Both the position numbers and the translations under genes were made by a program. The notes beneath the pieces are model-generated. The model searched no databases. It was not told the origin of the DNA and saw only the letters and a program-made list of their open reading frames with translations. A DNA stretch of 64,000 nt. Source: Scopulibacillus darangshiensis. Its GTDB lineage: Bacteria; Bacillota; Bacilli; Bacillales; Sporolactobacillaceae. Positions 8,977-17,602 of the stretch are shown here, piece by piece. Where the stretch lies: the NCBI RefSeq assembly GCF_004341035.1, contig NZ_SLXK01000023.1, forward strand, positions 1 to 64,000. The letters are read 5' to 3'. Within the stretch, counting starts at the first letter, position 1. The number at the start of each line of letters is the position of its first letter.

Positions 8977-9053
8977 ACTCAGTTCCTCCCCAATAGCCTT
9001 AGTTATAGTTATCCCGGAAAGATCTATGTCAACTTGCCGCCGATTTAACCCGG

Positions 9054-9452
9054 TTAACTAAAAACAAAGTATTTCTGCCCAAAATAATTTGTCAGGGTAT
9101 AGAGCACCGTACCCAATAGGATAGCTAAATCCGACGCATAAGAGGCCTGTATAAGCCGCCCCTCCGACAGAATAAAAAATGCGAGCGATTTACCCAAACC
9201 GTAGGAAAGCCCATAACAACAGACAATCACAGTTGCAAATCGAAAAAAATTTTTACCTATAGGATCCTTACTTTGAAACGTGAACATTTTATTTAAATAA
9301 AAACTCACACAGGCACCGATGGCATTACCTGTAAATGTAGAGGTCCAGTAGGAGAATCCGGTGCCGTGATAAAGAATATACATTAACGCCATCCCAACCG
9401 CCGTATTAATACATCCTACTATTAAAAAACGAATAAAAGAGTATTTCATCAT
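9054..9452 (-). CDS. GtrA family membrane protein (lipid-linked sugar flippase candidate)
   Basis: 132 residues with four hydrophobic segments and typical GtrA features: FLIVGCINTAVGMALMYILY at the N-terminus, FYLNKMFTFQ in the middle and the C-terminal NYFGQKYFVF. GtrA/GtcA proteins take part in carrying undecaprenyl-phosphate sugars across the membrane. Its start lies within the 3' end of the glycosyltransferase gene (47-bp overlap), which indicates translational coupling. Ribosome site GGAAAAGAG precedes a double ATG. Confidence 0.9.
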   Translation of the reverse strand: MMKYSFIRFLIVGCINTAVGMALMYILYHGTGFSYWTSTFTGNAIGACVSFYLNKMFTFQSKDPIGKNFFRFATVIVCCYGLSYGLGKSLAFFILSEGRLIQASYASDLAILLGTVLYTLTNYFGQKYFVFS

Positions 9453-10458
9453 CCGCTCTTTTCCAAGAATTGAAGGCCATGCTTTCTAATACACTTTGAT
9501 TCATCTGATTAGAATAAAGATCTGTTTCAATGATAAATCTTGGTCGATGTTTGGTTTCTTCATAAATTTTACCGATATATTCACCGATAAGGCCCATACT
9601 CATTAGTAACAGACCGCCGATAAACCAAAGCGATACCATTAGAGATGACCACCCCTCATTCGGCTGACCAAGGAACTTAACCGCTAACACATAGATGCCA
9701 GCTAGACTGCTAATAAAAAATGAAATAAATCCAATGATGGTGATCATTCGAATAGGCACAACGCTGAAAGATGTGATGCCATCAAAAGCAAAACTAATCA
9801 TTTTTTTCAAAGGATACTTTGATTCCCCAGCTAAACGTTCTTTTCGGTCGTATAAAACCTTAGTCGTCCGCAAGCCGATAAGTGGAATAATGCCGCGTAT
9901 AAACAGGTTCTTCTCACCATAACGCGCAAGTTCCGTTAGGGCACGCTTACTCATTAAACGAAAATCGGCGTGGTTATAGACAAGATCGATACCCAAACGA
10001 TTCATAAATCGGTAAAAGCCTTGAGCTGTTACCTTTTTAAATGATGTATCTTTATCGCGGCTTTTACGAACACCGAAAACAATATCATATCCCGCGCGGT
10101 ATTTTTCTACAAACTCGCGAATAACAGAGACATCATCCTGAAGATCCGCATCAATTGAAATCACGCAATCAGACTTTTTGCGTGCCGTTTCGAGTCCTGC
10201 AAGAAGGGCTTTTTGGTGACCAACATTTCGCGCTAATTTTAGCCCTGTCACAAAAGGGCTCTCTGCATTCATTTCGTCGATTAAAGACCATGTTGTATCC
10301 TTGCTGCCATCATCAACAAAAAGGAGCTTACTTTGGGGCGCGATTAATTCTTCTTCTATTAAATGAATTAGTTTGGATGTCAGTTGTTTCTTTGTTTCCC
10401 GTAAAACTTCTGCTTCGTTGTAACACGGTACAACGATGGTGAGTATAGGCTGGTTCAT
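9406..10458 (-). CDS. GT2 glycosyltransferase, DPM1/CsbB/YkoT type
   Basis: 350 residues. The N-terminal GT-A domain begins ILTIVVPCYNEAEVL, with LLFVDDGSKD and the DADLQDD metal/nucleotide-binding stretch (near residue 100), followed by two C-terminal membrane helices and GEYIGKIYEETKHRP. Such enzymes load a sugar onto undecaprenyl phosphate at the inner face of the membrane. The chosen ATG at 10458 has GGGGAGGAACAAAA upstream. It has a C-terminal extension of about 40 residues beyond the usual end, which is where it overlaps gtrA. Confidence 0.9.
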   Translation of the reverse strand: MNQPILTIVVPCYNEAEVLRETKKQLTSKLIHLIEEELIAPQSKLLFVDDGSKDTTWSLIDEMNAESPFVTGLKLARNVGHQKALLAGLETARKKSDCVISIDADLQDDVSVIREFVEKYRAGYDIVFGVRKSRDKDTSFKKVTAQGFYRFMNRLGIDLVYNHADFRLMSKRALTELARYGEKNLFIRGIIPLIGLRTTKVLYDRKERLAGESKYPLKKMISFAFDGITSFSVVPIRMITIIGFISFFISSLAGIYVLAVKFLGQPNEGWSSLMVSLWFIGGLLLMSMGLIGEYIGKIYEETKHRPRFIIETDLYSNQMNQSVLESMAFNSWKRADDEILFYSFFNSRMY

Positions 10459-10523
10459 TTTTGTTCCTCCCCACTCTGAATCCATTAGTTTTTCGTGCAT
10501 TTTCCGCCATTACATAAAGTCAG

Positions 10524-11300
10524 TTATCTTTTTAACTTAAATAAAATCAGAAAAAGAGTTAAAACTGCTTTTATTGGCCATTTTGACAGCGTCCGGGAAT
10601 TCAGTATGAATGACAGCGACTTTTGTTTTAAAACAGACTGAAAAAGTTGATTTAAGATGGAACGGAAGTAATAACAACGGCCTTTAATAAGGTGTAGGAG
10701 ACATTTTTTTATCCTGACCCTTGTTCCTTTTGTCACACGATATAAAATAACCATTGCCGCACTAATCAAAATTAAAGGAATAATGACCTTGCCTGCCGAC
10801 GTTTCAATTAATGTATAATGCGGACCTAATACCTTGCCCAATGTAACAAAGGTGCTGACCCAAATCGCTGCGCCAAGATATGAAAAAAAGGCAAATGAAC
10901 GAAAGGACAACCTATTTATACCAGCTGAATAACCAGTCAAATGACGGACACCGGGAATAAAACATGCGAAGAGGAGCAGGGGTATCCGGTATCTATTAAA
11001 TGTGTTTGACATTTTGTTAAGGCGTTCTGGACTTAAGTGAACGAACCGTCCGTATTTCTGGAAGAAAGGAAAGCCCAATTTCAATCCGATAATATAAGCA
11101 ATTGTCATACCGGATACACTACCCAATATCCCAACCACCATGCTAAGCGTCCAACTCATTTCGCCGTTAAATGCGAGGTACCCTGCGTAACTCATAAGTA
11201 TTTCAGTTGGAATTGGTAAAGCAATAAGCTCTAACATGAGTGACAGAAACAATATAAGGTATCCATGGCTATTTATTAGTTCAATAAATGTACTTATCAT
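10524..11300 (-). CDS. DedA family membrane protein (first gene of glycosylation cassette)
   Basis: 258 residues, DedA family: ELIALPIPTEILMSYAGYL near residue 25, GSVSGMTIAYIIGLKLG, FACFIPGVRHLTGYSAGI and a C-terminal membrane segment, followed by an unusual basic tail of about 60 residues. Start ATG follows AGGAGG. It begins a minus-strand run dedA-GT2-gtrA-ykoS-like-dedA with 65-100 bp or overlapping junctions and no obvious terminators, which suggests a shared role in envelope glycan or lipid-carrier handling. Upstream DNA 11301-11484 is AT-rich; no convincing promoter was found. Confidence 0.85.
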   Translation of the reverse strand: MISTFIELINSHGYLILFLSLMLELIALPIPTEILMSYAGYLAFNGEMSWTLSMVVGILGSVSGMTIAYIIGLKLGFPFFQKYGRFVHLSPERLNKMSNTFNRYRIPLLLFACFIPGVRHLTGYSAGINRLSFRSFAFFSYLGAAIWVSTFVTLGKVLGPHYTLIETSAGKVIIPLILISAAMVILYRVTKGTRVRIKKCLLHLIKGRCYYFRSILNQLFQSVLKQKSLSFILNSRTLSKWPIKAVLTLFLILFKLKR

Positions 11301-11484
11301 ATTTTGCCTCCTGTCTAGACCTGTCCGTGTATCTAAAGTGAAAAAAGCTTACTTTTACTGTTTGCAATAAAGAGACATCTTCCATATGAATAAAGTTCAA
11401 GTTTATTTAATTGCATTTTTTGGCAACTATTTACCCAATCGCCTTGGTTTTGTATACTCAAACAGATTGGAATTGAAAAGCACT

Positions 11485-11516
11485 AAAAAAAACCCGCCAA
11501 TCAGCGAGTTTTTTTA
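11485..11516 (-). terminator. Terminator after YkvA-like gene
   Basis: Minus strand AAACTCGC pairs with GCGGGTTT and is followed by TTTTAGTG; A/T runs flank both sides, so it may work in both directions. Confidence 0.75.
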
Positions 11517-11549
11517 GTATTTTCTTGATTTTACATGATTTTACTTCAC

Positions 11550-11942
11550 TTAATTCATAAGCCAATAAACAATGCCAACTAAAATAGCTAGCCAAATAAT
11601 AATAATTAGTGTCCCGATAAACCATTTTGTTACAGTATTTATTGGTATCTTTTGTTTAGCTTGCTCTCGACATTCTGCTATTACTTCTTGTGGAATCCAT
11701 TTAAAGGTAAAATAGATCCCAAGGGGAAGCAAAATAACATCATCAAGATAACCTAACACAGGTATAAAGTCCGGAATAAGATCAATCGGACTTAATGCAT
11801 AGGCAATGATTAAAAGAGCCAAAGCTTTACAGTACCAAGGTGTTTTATAATGTTTGCTTGCTAAATAAAGCGTATACAATTCTGATTTAAGCTTTTTGGC
11901 TTTTTGTTTCCAATTATTTGATGACCGATCCATTTGATTCAC
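11550..11942 (-). CDS. DUF1232 (YkvA-like) small membrane protein
   Basis: 130 residues. Contains the DUF1232 core ALSPIDLIPDFIPVLGYLDD near residue 50, a hydrophobic segment, and a C-terminal membrane helix (about 105-129). Function unknown in the family. It lies 20 bp beyond the stop of the histidine kinase gene and probably belongs to the same transcript, so it may be part of that regulon. Confidence 0.85.
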   Translation of the reverse strand: MNQMDRSSNNWKQKAKKLKSELYTLYLASKHYKTPWYCKALALLIIAYALSPIDLIPDFIPVLGYLDDVILLPLGIYFTFKWIPQEVIAECREQAKQKIPINTVTKWFIGTLIIIIWLAILVGIVYWLMN

Positions 11943-11962
11943 CCTATGTTTAGATAATTCAA

Positions 11963-13396
11963 TTATTCGCTGTTTTTTTCGGTTGTACCTCCCGGCAAAG
12001 GCAGGAAAACTGAAAATTTGCTTCCGATCCCGATCGTGCTGTCGACTTCAATATAGCCGTTATGATTGTCAACAATTTCTTTTGCGATGGCGAGCCCTAA
12101 CCCTGTTCCGCCTGTTTTTCGGGATCGGGCTTTATCAATACGATAAAACCTTTCGAATATCCTGGACTTTTCCCCAGTTGGAATCCCGATTCCTGTATCA
12201 CTGACACTAAAGACAGCGCAATCCTTATCCCGCGACTCCGACAAATATATTTCTATGGTGTCCCCTTCATTCGTATATTTCAAGGCGTTTTCTAATAAAA
12301 TATTGGTGACTTGCCTCAACTGATTAGGATCTCCAATGACTTCAACACTAGAATTCACGTTCATTATAATCTTTTTGTTATTTAAAATTGGCTTAAGCTG
12401 TTTTATTGAATCTGCGATGACCGATTCAACCCTTACTTGCTGTCTAGTTATACCTATCGGATTGGTTGATTGAGCTAGTTTTAATAATTGGTGAACCAAT
12501 CGTTGCATGTGCTCACCCTCAATATCCATAGCTTGAAGTGACTGCTTAAGGACTTTTGGATTATGCTTTCCCCATCTTTTTAAGAGGTTTAAATGACCTC
12601 TTAAAGCCGTTATCGGTGTTTTTAATTCATGAGAGGCATTTGCCACAAAACTTTTTTCCCGTTCAAATTGGTCTTCAAGCTTGTCTAAAAGTGTATTAAA
12701 TACTGTTGACAACTCAGTTAATTCGGTTGGTTCTTTAGGCACTGGTACCCGTTTCTTAAGATCTGAGGAATCCCTCATTAAACTGACGGAATTTGTTATT
12801 TCTATTAGAGGACGGATGTTTCTCTTGGTTAAAAAGTAAATTAATAATGAGCCCATAAAAATTCCAAATGCAGCCGCAAATAATAATATTTTTATTAATA
12901 CTGTCAGGAAATCCGTGATATTATTTAATTGCGCAGCAACATGAATCGTCCCCATTTCTCCGTTCTTTTGTGTCCAAGGGGTCGAACTTGCAAGGAATAG
13001 TCCTCGATCCTTGTTCCAGAGGATCTGTTTTAACCAATTCTTCTGAACTGCTTCGGTATGGTTACTCTCAAATGTACGTTTCCATCCATGTGAATAATAA
13101 AGCCCTTTACCATTTGCGTTAGAAACCTTCACATAATAATTCCCGTAATTTGGATAGAGGAGACTATCAATAGCCTCTTGCCAGTCAACGTTTTTTTCCT
13201 TTGATGCGAGCAGCAATTTATCTTGTATGACTTTAATTTCATGTCGAGTATTATTAAACAAAAGGTAACTTACTGTTACAATAATAATTAAACCGATCAT
13301 TATTGTAACGAAGAGTAGGCTCAAAACATACCAAATTGTAAAACGGTACATTAGAGTATTTGTCCTTTTGACATACTTTCGAAGTGGTTGTTTCAA
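11963..13396 (-). CDS. Membrane sensor histidine kinase (YkoH/ArlS-like)
   Basis: 477 residues: transmembrane helix near 20-45, extracellular sensor region to about 165, second helix, HAMP domain, HisKA with NASHELKTPITALRG (phosphorylated His near 255), and HATPase with NILLENALKYT, DTGIGIP and GGTGLGLAI. Autophosphorylates and passes phosphate to the response regulator encoded just upstream. Start is TTG at 13396 after GGAGG with 9-bp spacing. The signal is unknown; the divergent PepSY gene is a likely target. Confidence 0.9.
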   Translation of the reverse strand: MKQPLRKYVKRTNTLMYRFTIWYVLSLLFVTIMIGLIIIVTVSYLLFNNTRHEIKVIQDKLLLASKEKNVDWQEAIDSLLYPNYGNYYVKVSNANGKGLYYSHGWKRTFESNHTEAVQKNWLKQILWNKDRGLFLASSTPWTQKNGEMGTIHVAAQLNNITDFLTVLIKILLFAAAFGIFMGSLLIYFLTKRNIRPLIEITNSVSLMRDSSDLKKRVPVPKEPTELTELSTVFNTLLDKLEDQFEREKSFVANASHELKTPITALRGHLNLLKRWGKHNPKVLKQSLQAMDIEGEHMQRLVHQLLKLAQSTNPIGITRQQVRVESVIADSIKQLKPILNNKKIIMNVNSSVEVIGDPNQLRQVTNILLENALKYTNEGDTIEIYLSESRDKDCAVFSVSDTGIGIPTGEKSRIFERFYRIDKARSRKTGGTGLGLAIAKEIVDNHNGYIEVDSTIGIGSKFSVFLPLPGGTTEKNSE

Positions 13397-13422
13397 TAGA
13401 TAAAACCTCCGTGTTATATATG

Positions 13423-14130
13423 TTAATCAGACGGCCTTAAAACATAACCTACGCCACGGACGGTTTGAATTAATTTCGGTGTATAGTTCCGGTCTAATTT
13501 ATTTCTCAGATAACGTATATAGACATCAACAACATTGGTTTCTCCTATAAAGTCATAACCCCATACGGCTGATAATAGCCATTCACGGTCCAAGACCTTT
13601 CCCTCATGTTCCATTAAAAACTGTAATAAATTGAATTCTCGCGGTGTTAAATCGATTACAGTGCTGTTCCTCTTAACCAACCGTCTGGATTTATCCATTT
13701 CAAGATCAGCGATTTGAAGTGTTTCACCTTTTTGCGGATTTGAATTTAGGTTATTTCTTCTTGTTACAGCCCTTATGCGTGCCAGTAACTCTTCAATTTC
13801 AAAGGGTTTAGTAATATAATCATCAGCACCAGTGTCTAACCCAGCAATTTTATCCCCAATATGCCCTCTAGCTGTCAGAATAATGATGGGAGTATTGCTT
13901 TTCTTTCTTATCCGACGGCAAACTTCTAATCCATCAAGCTTCGGGAGCATCCAATCCAGTAATAACAAATCCCAATTACCTTCTCGGAAGAATTCTAAAG
14001 CTGCCTCACCATCGTCTGCACGAGTAACGTCATAACCTTCATGCCTTAACTCAAGCTCAATAAACTGTGCTACATTCTCTTCATCTTCAACAAGCAGAAT
14101 AGATAGCGGATTCAATTTTGCCCCCCCCAT
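13423..14130 (-). CDS. OmpR-family response regulator (YkoG-like)
   Basis: Receiver domain with the acidic pocket VEDEEN, phosphorylated Asp59 in LLLDWMLPKLDG, conserved Thr in LTARG and Lys in TKPFE, then a winged-helix DNA-binding domain (LTPREFNLLQFLMEHEGKVL and VWGYDF, VDVYIRYLRNKL). Start chosen at ATG 14130 behind GGAGAAAGAG; alternatives are ATG 14148 and a TTG after a run of eight G residues at about 14115. First gene of the kinase operon, divergent from the PepSY gene. Confidence 0.92.
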   Translation of the reverse strand: MGGAKLNPLSILLVEDEENVAQFIELELRHEGYDVTRADDGEAALEFFREGNWDLLLLDWMLPKLDGLEVCRRIRKKSNTPIIILTARGHIGDKIAGLDTGADDYITKPFEIEELLARIRAVTRRNNLNSNPQKGETLQIADLEMDKSRRLVKRNSTVIDLTPREFNLLQFLMEHEGKVLDREWLLSAVWGYDFIGETNVVDVYIRYLRNKLDRNYTPKLIQTVRGVGYVLRPSD

Positions 14131-14195
14131 TTTATGCTCTTTCTCCATTGTACCTTTTTGCAAGTAAAAATTAACAAAATTAAAGTGAGAAAATA

Positions 14196-14211
14196 ATGAG
14201 AAGTTTCTCAT
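14196..14211. promoter_or_regulatory. Palindrome in the divergent two-component/PepSY promoter region
   Basis: ATGAGAA/TTCTCAT with a 2-bp centre; a further TGAGAA lies 11 bp upstream, making a direct repeat as well. The position between divergent genes fits a binding site for the adjacent response regulator; this is inferred. Confidence 0.45.
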
Positions 14212-14296
14212 CAATTTATCATTTGAATATCCTTATTCCTCTCATTTTCTAAGGGTAAATTAAGAGTGTAAGAAAAAACTATTGGGAGGTTTTCAC

Positions 14297-14806
14297 ATGT
14301 ACAAAAAGCCTTTACTTATTGCCGGGCTATCCTTCGCCATTGTCGGTGGAGGTATTGCTTTTCAAAGTTTCCACTTTCCGGTCACTGACGCTCACGCTTC
14401 AACAAAAATAGCTGCCAATCACTCTCATAAGGGTGATGGTGACGGTGAAATGGCTGATGACCAGAAACAGGTAAAGCAAGATAAAGGTGACGGTGATGGC
14501 GAGGTTGCAGATGATCAAGAGCAAGTAAAGGAAGACAAAGGCGACGGTGATGGCGAGGTTTCTGATGCTAAGGAGCAGCAACAACTGAAAAAGGCTGCTA
14601 AAATATCGAAGGAGGCAGCTGTAAAAACGGCTTTAGCGTCTGTAAAAGGCCAAGTCAAACAAGTTGAATTAGAAAACGAAAATGGCCGCGTTAACTTTAA
14701 TGTTGTTATTAAAAATAATAACACAGTTAAAGAGGTAAAAGTGGACGCAACCAATGGCTCACTTCTTAAAATAGAATCTGGAGACAAAGATAACGAAAAA
14801 GAATAA
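14297..14806 (+). CDS. Secreted or anchored PepSY-domain protein with three acidic DGDGE repeats
   Basis: 169 residues. An N-terminal hydrophobic segment (about 5-25) serves as signal peptide or anchor. Residues 45-96 hold three tandem 18-residue repeats each starting KGDGDGE. A single PepSY domain follows (ISKEAAVKTALASVKG..., about 102-160). Start ATG has GGGAGG upstream. PepSY genes next to YkoGH-type systems are often their targets and act outside the membrane. The DGDGE loops look suited to bind divalent cations, which is inference. Divergent from the two-component system. Confidence 0.82.
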   Translation: MYKKPLLIAGLSFAIVGGGIAFQSFHFPVTDAHASTKIAANHSHKGDGDGEMADDQKQVKQDKGDGDGEVADDQEQVKEDKGDGDGEVSDAKEQQQLKKAAKISKEAAVKTALASVKGQVKQVELENENGRVNFNVVIKNNNTVKEVKVDATNGSLLKIESGDKDNEKE

Positions 14807-14866
14807 TAAATGTTCTTTCTGGTTTTAATGACTGCCGATTAAATGCGTGATTTTTTCATTTGCACT

Positions 14867-14900
14867 AGCCGTTCTTCTTACTAAAGAAGATCGGCTTTTC
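14867..14900 (+). terminator. Terminator after PepSY gene
   Basis: AGCCGTTCTTCTT pairs with AAGAAGATCGGCT, followed by TTTCAT. The rest of 14807-15108 holds nothing recognisable. Confidence 0.65.
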
Positions 14901-15108
14901 ATCGGGTGTTAGTTTTCATTTTAGTTTAGGATCTTCCCGTAATGAACTTTTTCCCCTCATAACATGTCCGTTAATTGTATCTAAAAATACGGCAATTTTG
15001 GTGGGGGGATTTATCATTACCTGGTAATTTAAACACTTATCTTGCTGAAGTATTTTTCAAATCTAAAAAAAGCCTGGAAAAGCAAATAAAAAATAAGGAG
15101 GATCATAA

Positions 15109-15942
15109 ATGGAACAGTATGGTAAGGATCAGAATAATAGGGGAAATCCATCTATTTCTAATAAAGCCGAAGCCGCCCCATCGTTAGGACGGCAAATGTT
15201 AAACAAGGTTCCGGAAATCACGATCTACTTCTGGATCATCAAAATCCTTGCAACCACCGTTGGCGAGACAGCCGCAGACTTACTAAACGAAAAGCTGAAC
15301 TTGGGTTTGACCAACACGACTTTGGTCATGGGCGGCCTTTTGCTCATCACACTGTTCTTCCAATTTAGGTCATTAAAGTATGTACCAAGGATTTACTGGC
15401 TTGCAGTCGTACTGATCAGCGTTGTCGGTACATTAGGATCTGACAACCTTGTGGACAATCTCGGGGTCCCCCTTAAGACGACCACCATCATCTTCAGCCT
15501 CCTATTGCTGGCGACCTTTGCGGCATGGTATATGAGCGAGAAGACACTGTCCATTCACTCTATACACACAACCAAACGAGAAGCATTCTACTGGTTGGCT
15601 ATCTTGTTCACTTTCGCCTTAGGTACATCAGCAGGCGATCTTATAGCAGAGGGCATTAACTTAGGTTATTGGAAATCAGCGTTAATGTTTGCAGCACTAA
15701 TCGCGGCGGTTACAATCGCCTACTATTTCTTTAAGCTGAATGCAGTGCTAGCCTTCTGGATAGCCTACATCTTAACCCGTCCTTTCGGCGCCTCTCTCGG
15801 CGACTTTCTTTCACAGCCACGTCATGCCGGTGGACTTGGTCTAGGTACAGTAGGCACTAGCGCAATCTTTCTAATAACAATCTTGTGCTTGGTTTTTTAC
15901 CTAACCAAGACGAGAATAGATGACCCGGACCAGTCCAGATAA
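15109..15942 (+). CDS. COG4705-type polytopic membrane protein with four-fold internal repeat
   Basis: 277 residues, about eight hydrophobic segments after a polar N-terminus. Four similar units recur: TTVGETAADLL (near 46), VGTLGSDNLVD (near 103), LGTSAGDLIAE (near 175) and FGASLGDFLSQ (near 225), each placing a small-residue/acidic motif at the end of a membrane segment. Function is unknown in the family as I recall it. AAGGAGG ribosome site. It follows the PepSY gene in the same direction but behind a terminator. Confidence 0.75.
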   Translation: MEQYGKDQNNRGNPSISNKAEAAPSLGRQMLNKVPEITIYFWIIKILATTVGETAADLLNEKLNLGLTNTTLVMGGLLLITLFFQFRSLKYVPRIYWLAVVLISVVGTLGSDNLVDNLGVPLKTTTIIFSLLLLATFAAWYMSEKTLSIHSIHTTKREAFYWLAILFTFALGTSAGDLIAEGINLGYWKSALMFAALIAAVTIAYYFFKLNAVLAFWIAYILTRPFGASLGDFLSQPRHAGGLGLGTVGTSAIFLITILCLVFYLTKTRIDDPDQSR

Positions 15943-15972
15943 CGGGCCGTTCATAATACAGCTAAAAAAAAT

Positions 15973-16009
15973 TGAGTCTGAATCCAAGAATCTGGGTTCA
16001 GGCTTTTTA
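15973..16009 (+). terminator. Terminator after COG4705 gene
   Basis: AGTCTGAATCCA pairs (with G-U) with TGGGTTCAGGCT and is followed by TTTTAG. Confidence 0.8.
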
Positions 16010-16099
16010 GTCCATTTGTATAGAGAATGTAGAATTTTTACCAAAAGCAAAAAATAAGAGAATCCTAGTCATAGCAAATGGAAAAGGACGCGGAAGAAC

Positions 16100-16336
16100 T
16101 TAAAAACTGAAATAAAAGCTTAACTCATTCATTATAGGGTTCAGATTCCGCTATTTGTAAGAAAAGTGCCGCTTTTGTGAAATTATAGGACTCAGATTCC
16201 GCTTTTTGCTCTTATTCCACTCAAATGACCTCTTGAAAGACCAAATAACGGAACCACAGTCCGATAAAAATCCTAACAATAGGTGCTGATGGTCCGATCC
16301 CCAATTTATAACAATTCAAAAGAGGAATACTCTCTA
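16100..16336. repeat. Dispersed repeat, family 2 (copy a)
   Basis: Begins GAACTTAAAAACTGAAAT and AGCTTAACTCATTCATTATAGG, with two direct modules of the type CAGATTCCGCTATTTG (16142, 16192) and one inverted module AAATAACGGAACCACAGTCC (16243-16262), then CCAATTTATAACAATTC. It matches copies at 47311 and 57247. The gap 15943-16536 otherwise holds no gene; a 65-codon frame at 16283 looks spurious. Confidence 0.75.
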
Positions 16337-16536
16337 TTGGGGAACATCAAAGATCATGTCCTGGTGTTTATCGAACCAACATCTGTATATTTTTTTGTGA
16401 CAAAAAAGGCTCTTACAAGTGAAACATACAAAAACAGGATTTGTGTTACCCTTACAACCAATCATTCATATCTTTCATAACCCAAGTCTCGTGTGCCACA
16501 TCTAATGGTTTTGACATTCTATAGTTTCCTAAACGA

Positions 16537-16566
16537 CAAAAAACCACCAACATTATGTATTGGTGG
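16537..16566 (-). terminator. Terminator overlapping the tmRNA 3' end
   Basis: CCACCAA pairs with TTGGTGG across the encoded CCA end of ssrA and is followed by TTTTTTGTCG on the minus strand. Confidence 0.85.
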
Positions 16567-16918
16567 AGACGGTGGGAGTTGAACCCACGTCCAGAGATAT
16601 CGTAATTTAAGCTTCTACGAGCGTAGTCGATATATTAGCGTTTCGCGGTCACGCCGGCCTATCGACAGGCTTCAGTGCCGCTATCCCGATTGTTCTCTTC
16701 CATAGCCCTCAGGAGGCGGGCGTCCGGCGTATCCCACTTAGTTGAGTCCCTTACCCTACCACATGGGCGATGGAGGGAGGAACCGCTATGCTACTTACGC
16801 AGCAAAAGCGAGGTTGTTGTTTTCTTTGCCAGTTATAGGCTTTGGCGTTTTAACGAGGCCGACCCCCTCGGCTCGCAACTTAAACCCGACCTACCCCTGT
16901 CGAATCCGTAACGTCCCC
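16561..16918 (-). ncRNA. ssrA: Transfer-messenger RNA (tmRNA)
   Basis: The 5' end GGGGACGTTACGGATTCGAC and the 3' end with T-arm GGGTTCAACTCCC and encoded CCACCA form the tRNA-like domain; GGGGACG pairs with CGTCTCC. The internal reading frame (16795-16830) encodes the tag GKENNNLAFAA then TAA, ending in the usual hydrophobic degron. Rescues stalled ribosomes with SmpB, whose gene is immediately upstream. The codon before GGC is ACT, unlike the Ala resume codon of better-known tags. Confidence 0.96.
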
Positions 16919-17063
16919 TTAAAGGAAATTCAAAAAGTCCGTTTCTCCTTTTTGAAAAGTGCACTTAACTCACACATCGCACTTTTAATAAAAGGACTGG
17001 CGTTTCAGTCAGATCAAGTTACATGTATTATAATAGCACACTTGACCTAAAATCGCAACCACC

Positions 17064-17531
17064 TTACATTTTTTGGCGTTCCCGAAAGGCTTTCTCGATT
17101 TCACGCTGTGCTGATTTCTTTTTCAATGTATCACGCTTATCGTAATTCTTTTTACCTTTGCCAATGCCGATCAGGACTTTGGCATAGCCGTGTTTGATAT
17201 ACATTTTTAACGGGATAATCGCGTAGCCCGTTTCCTTTGATTTGCCGAGCAGCTTGTTGATTTCTTTTTTATGAAGCAAGAGCTTCCTCGTTCTAAGCGG
17301 GTCATGATTATAGCGGTTGCCCTGCTCATAAGGGCTGATATGCATATTGTGGAGGAAGACTTCGCCATGCTCCACGCGCGCGAAAGCATCTTTAAAGTTG
17401 ACGGAGCCTTTTCGAACCGATTTGATCTCCGTACCTTGAAGGACGATGCCCGCTTCAAATGTTTCCTCAATAAAGTAATCATGTCTCGCCCGGCGATTTT
17501 GTGCAAGCACACGGCTTTCAGTCTTAGTCAT
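17064..17531 (-). CDS. smpB: SsrA-binding protein SmpB
   Basis: 155 residues. Binds tmRNA and delivers it to stalled ribosomes. Diagnostic segments: [39 protein letters not shown], and the basic C-terminal [16 protein letters not shown] tail. ATG at 17531 follows GAGGGGGG; the longer upstream frame overlaps the promoter and has no ribosome site. It lies upstream of ssrA as in other Bacillales, but the gene before it is treR rather than rnr. Confidence 0.96.
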   Translation of the reverse strand: MTKTESRVLAQNRRARHDYFIEETFEAGIVLQGTEIKSVRKGSVNFKDAFARVEHGEVFLHNMHISPYEQGNRYNHDPLRTRKLLLHKKEINKLLGKSKETGYAIIPLKMYIKHGYAKVLIGIGKGKKNYDKRDTLKKKSAQREIEKAFRERQKM

Positions 17532-17570
17532 AGCTTTTTCCCCCCTCAGGCATCTGCATGCGTAATCTTT

Positions 17571-17600
17571 ATTATAATATGAATCAGGATAACGCTGCAA
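17571..17600 (-). promoter_or_regulatory. Likely smpB promoter at the end of treR
   Basis: TTGCAG (17595-17600), 18-bp spacer, TATAAT (17571-17576) on the minus strand, starting just 2 bp after the treR stop codon. It would free smpB from the trehalose operon. Confidence 0.65.
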
Positions 17601-17602
17601 GC

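Noticed and set aside
16283-16480. 65-codon frame on the plus strand
   Set aside because: No ribosome site, overlaps the family 2 repeat region, and composition does not look like a protein.
16675-17050. Two overlapping plus-strand frames
   Set aside because: They run antisense through ssrA and its upstream region and are explained by the tmRNA.
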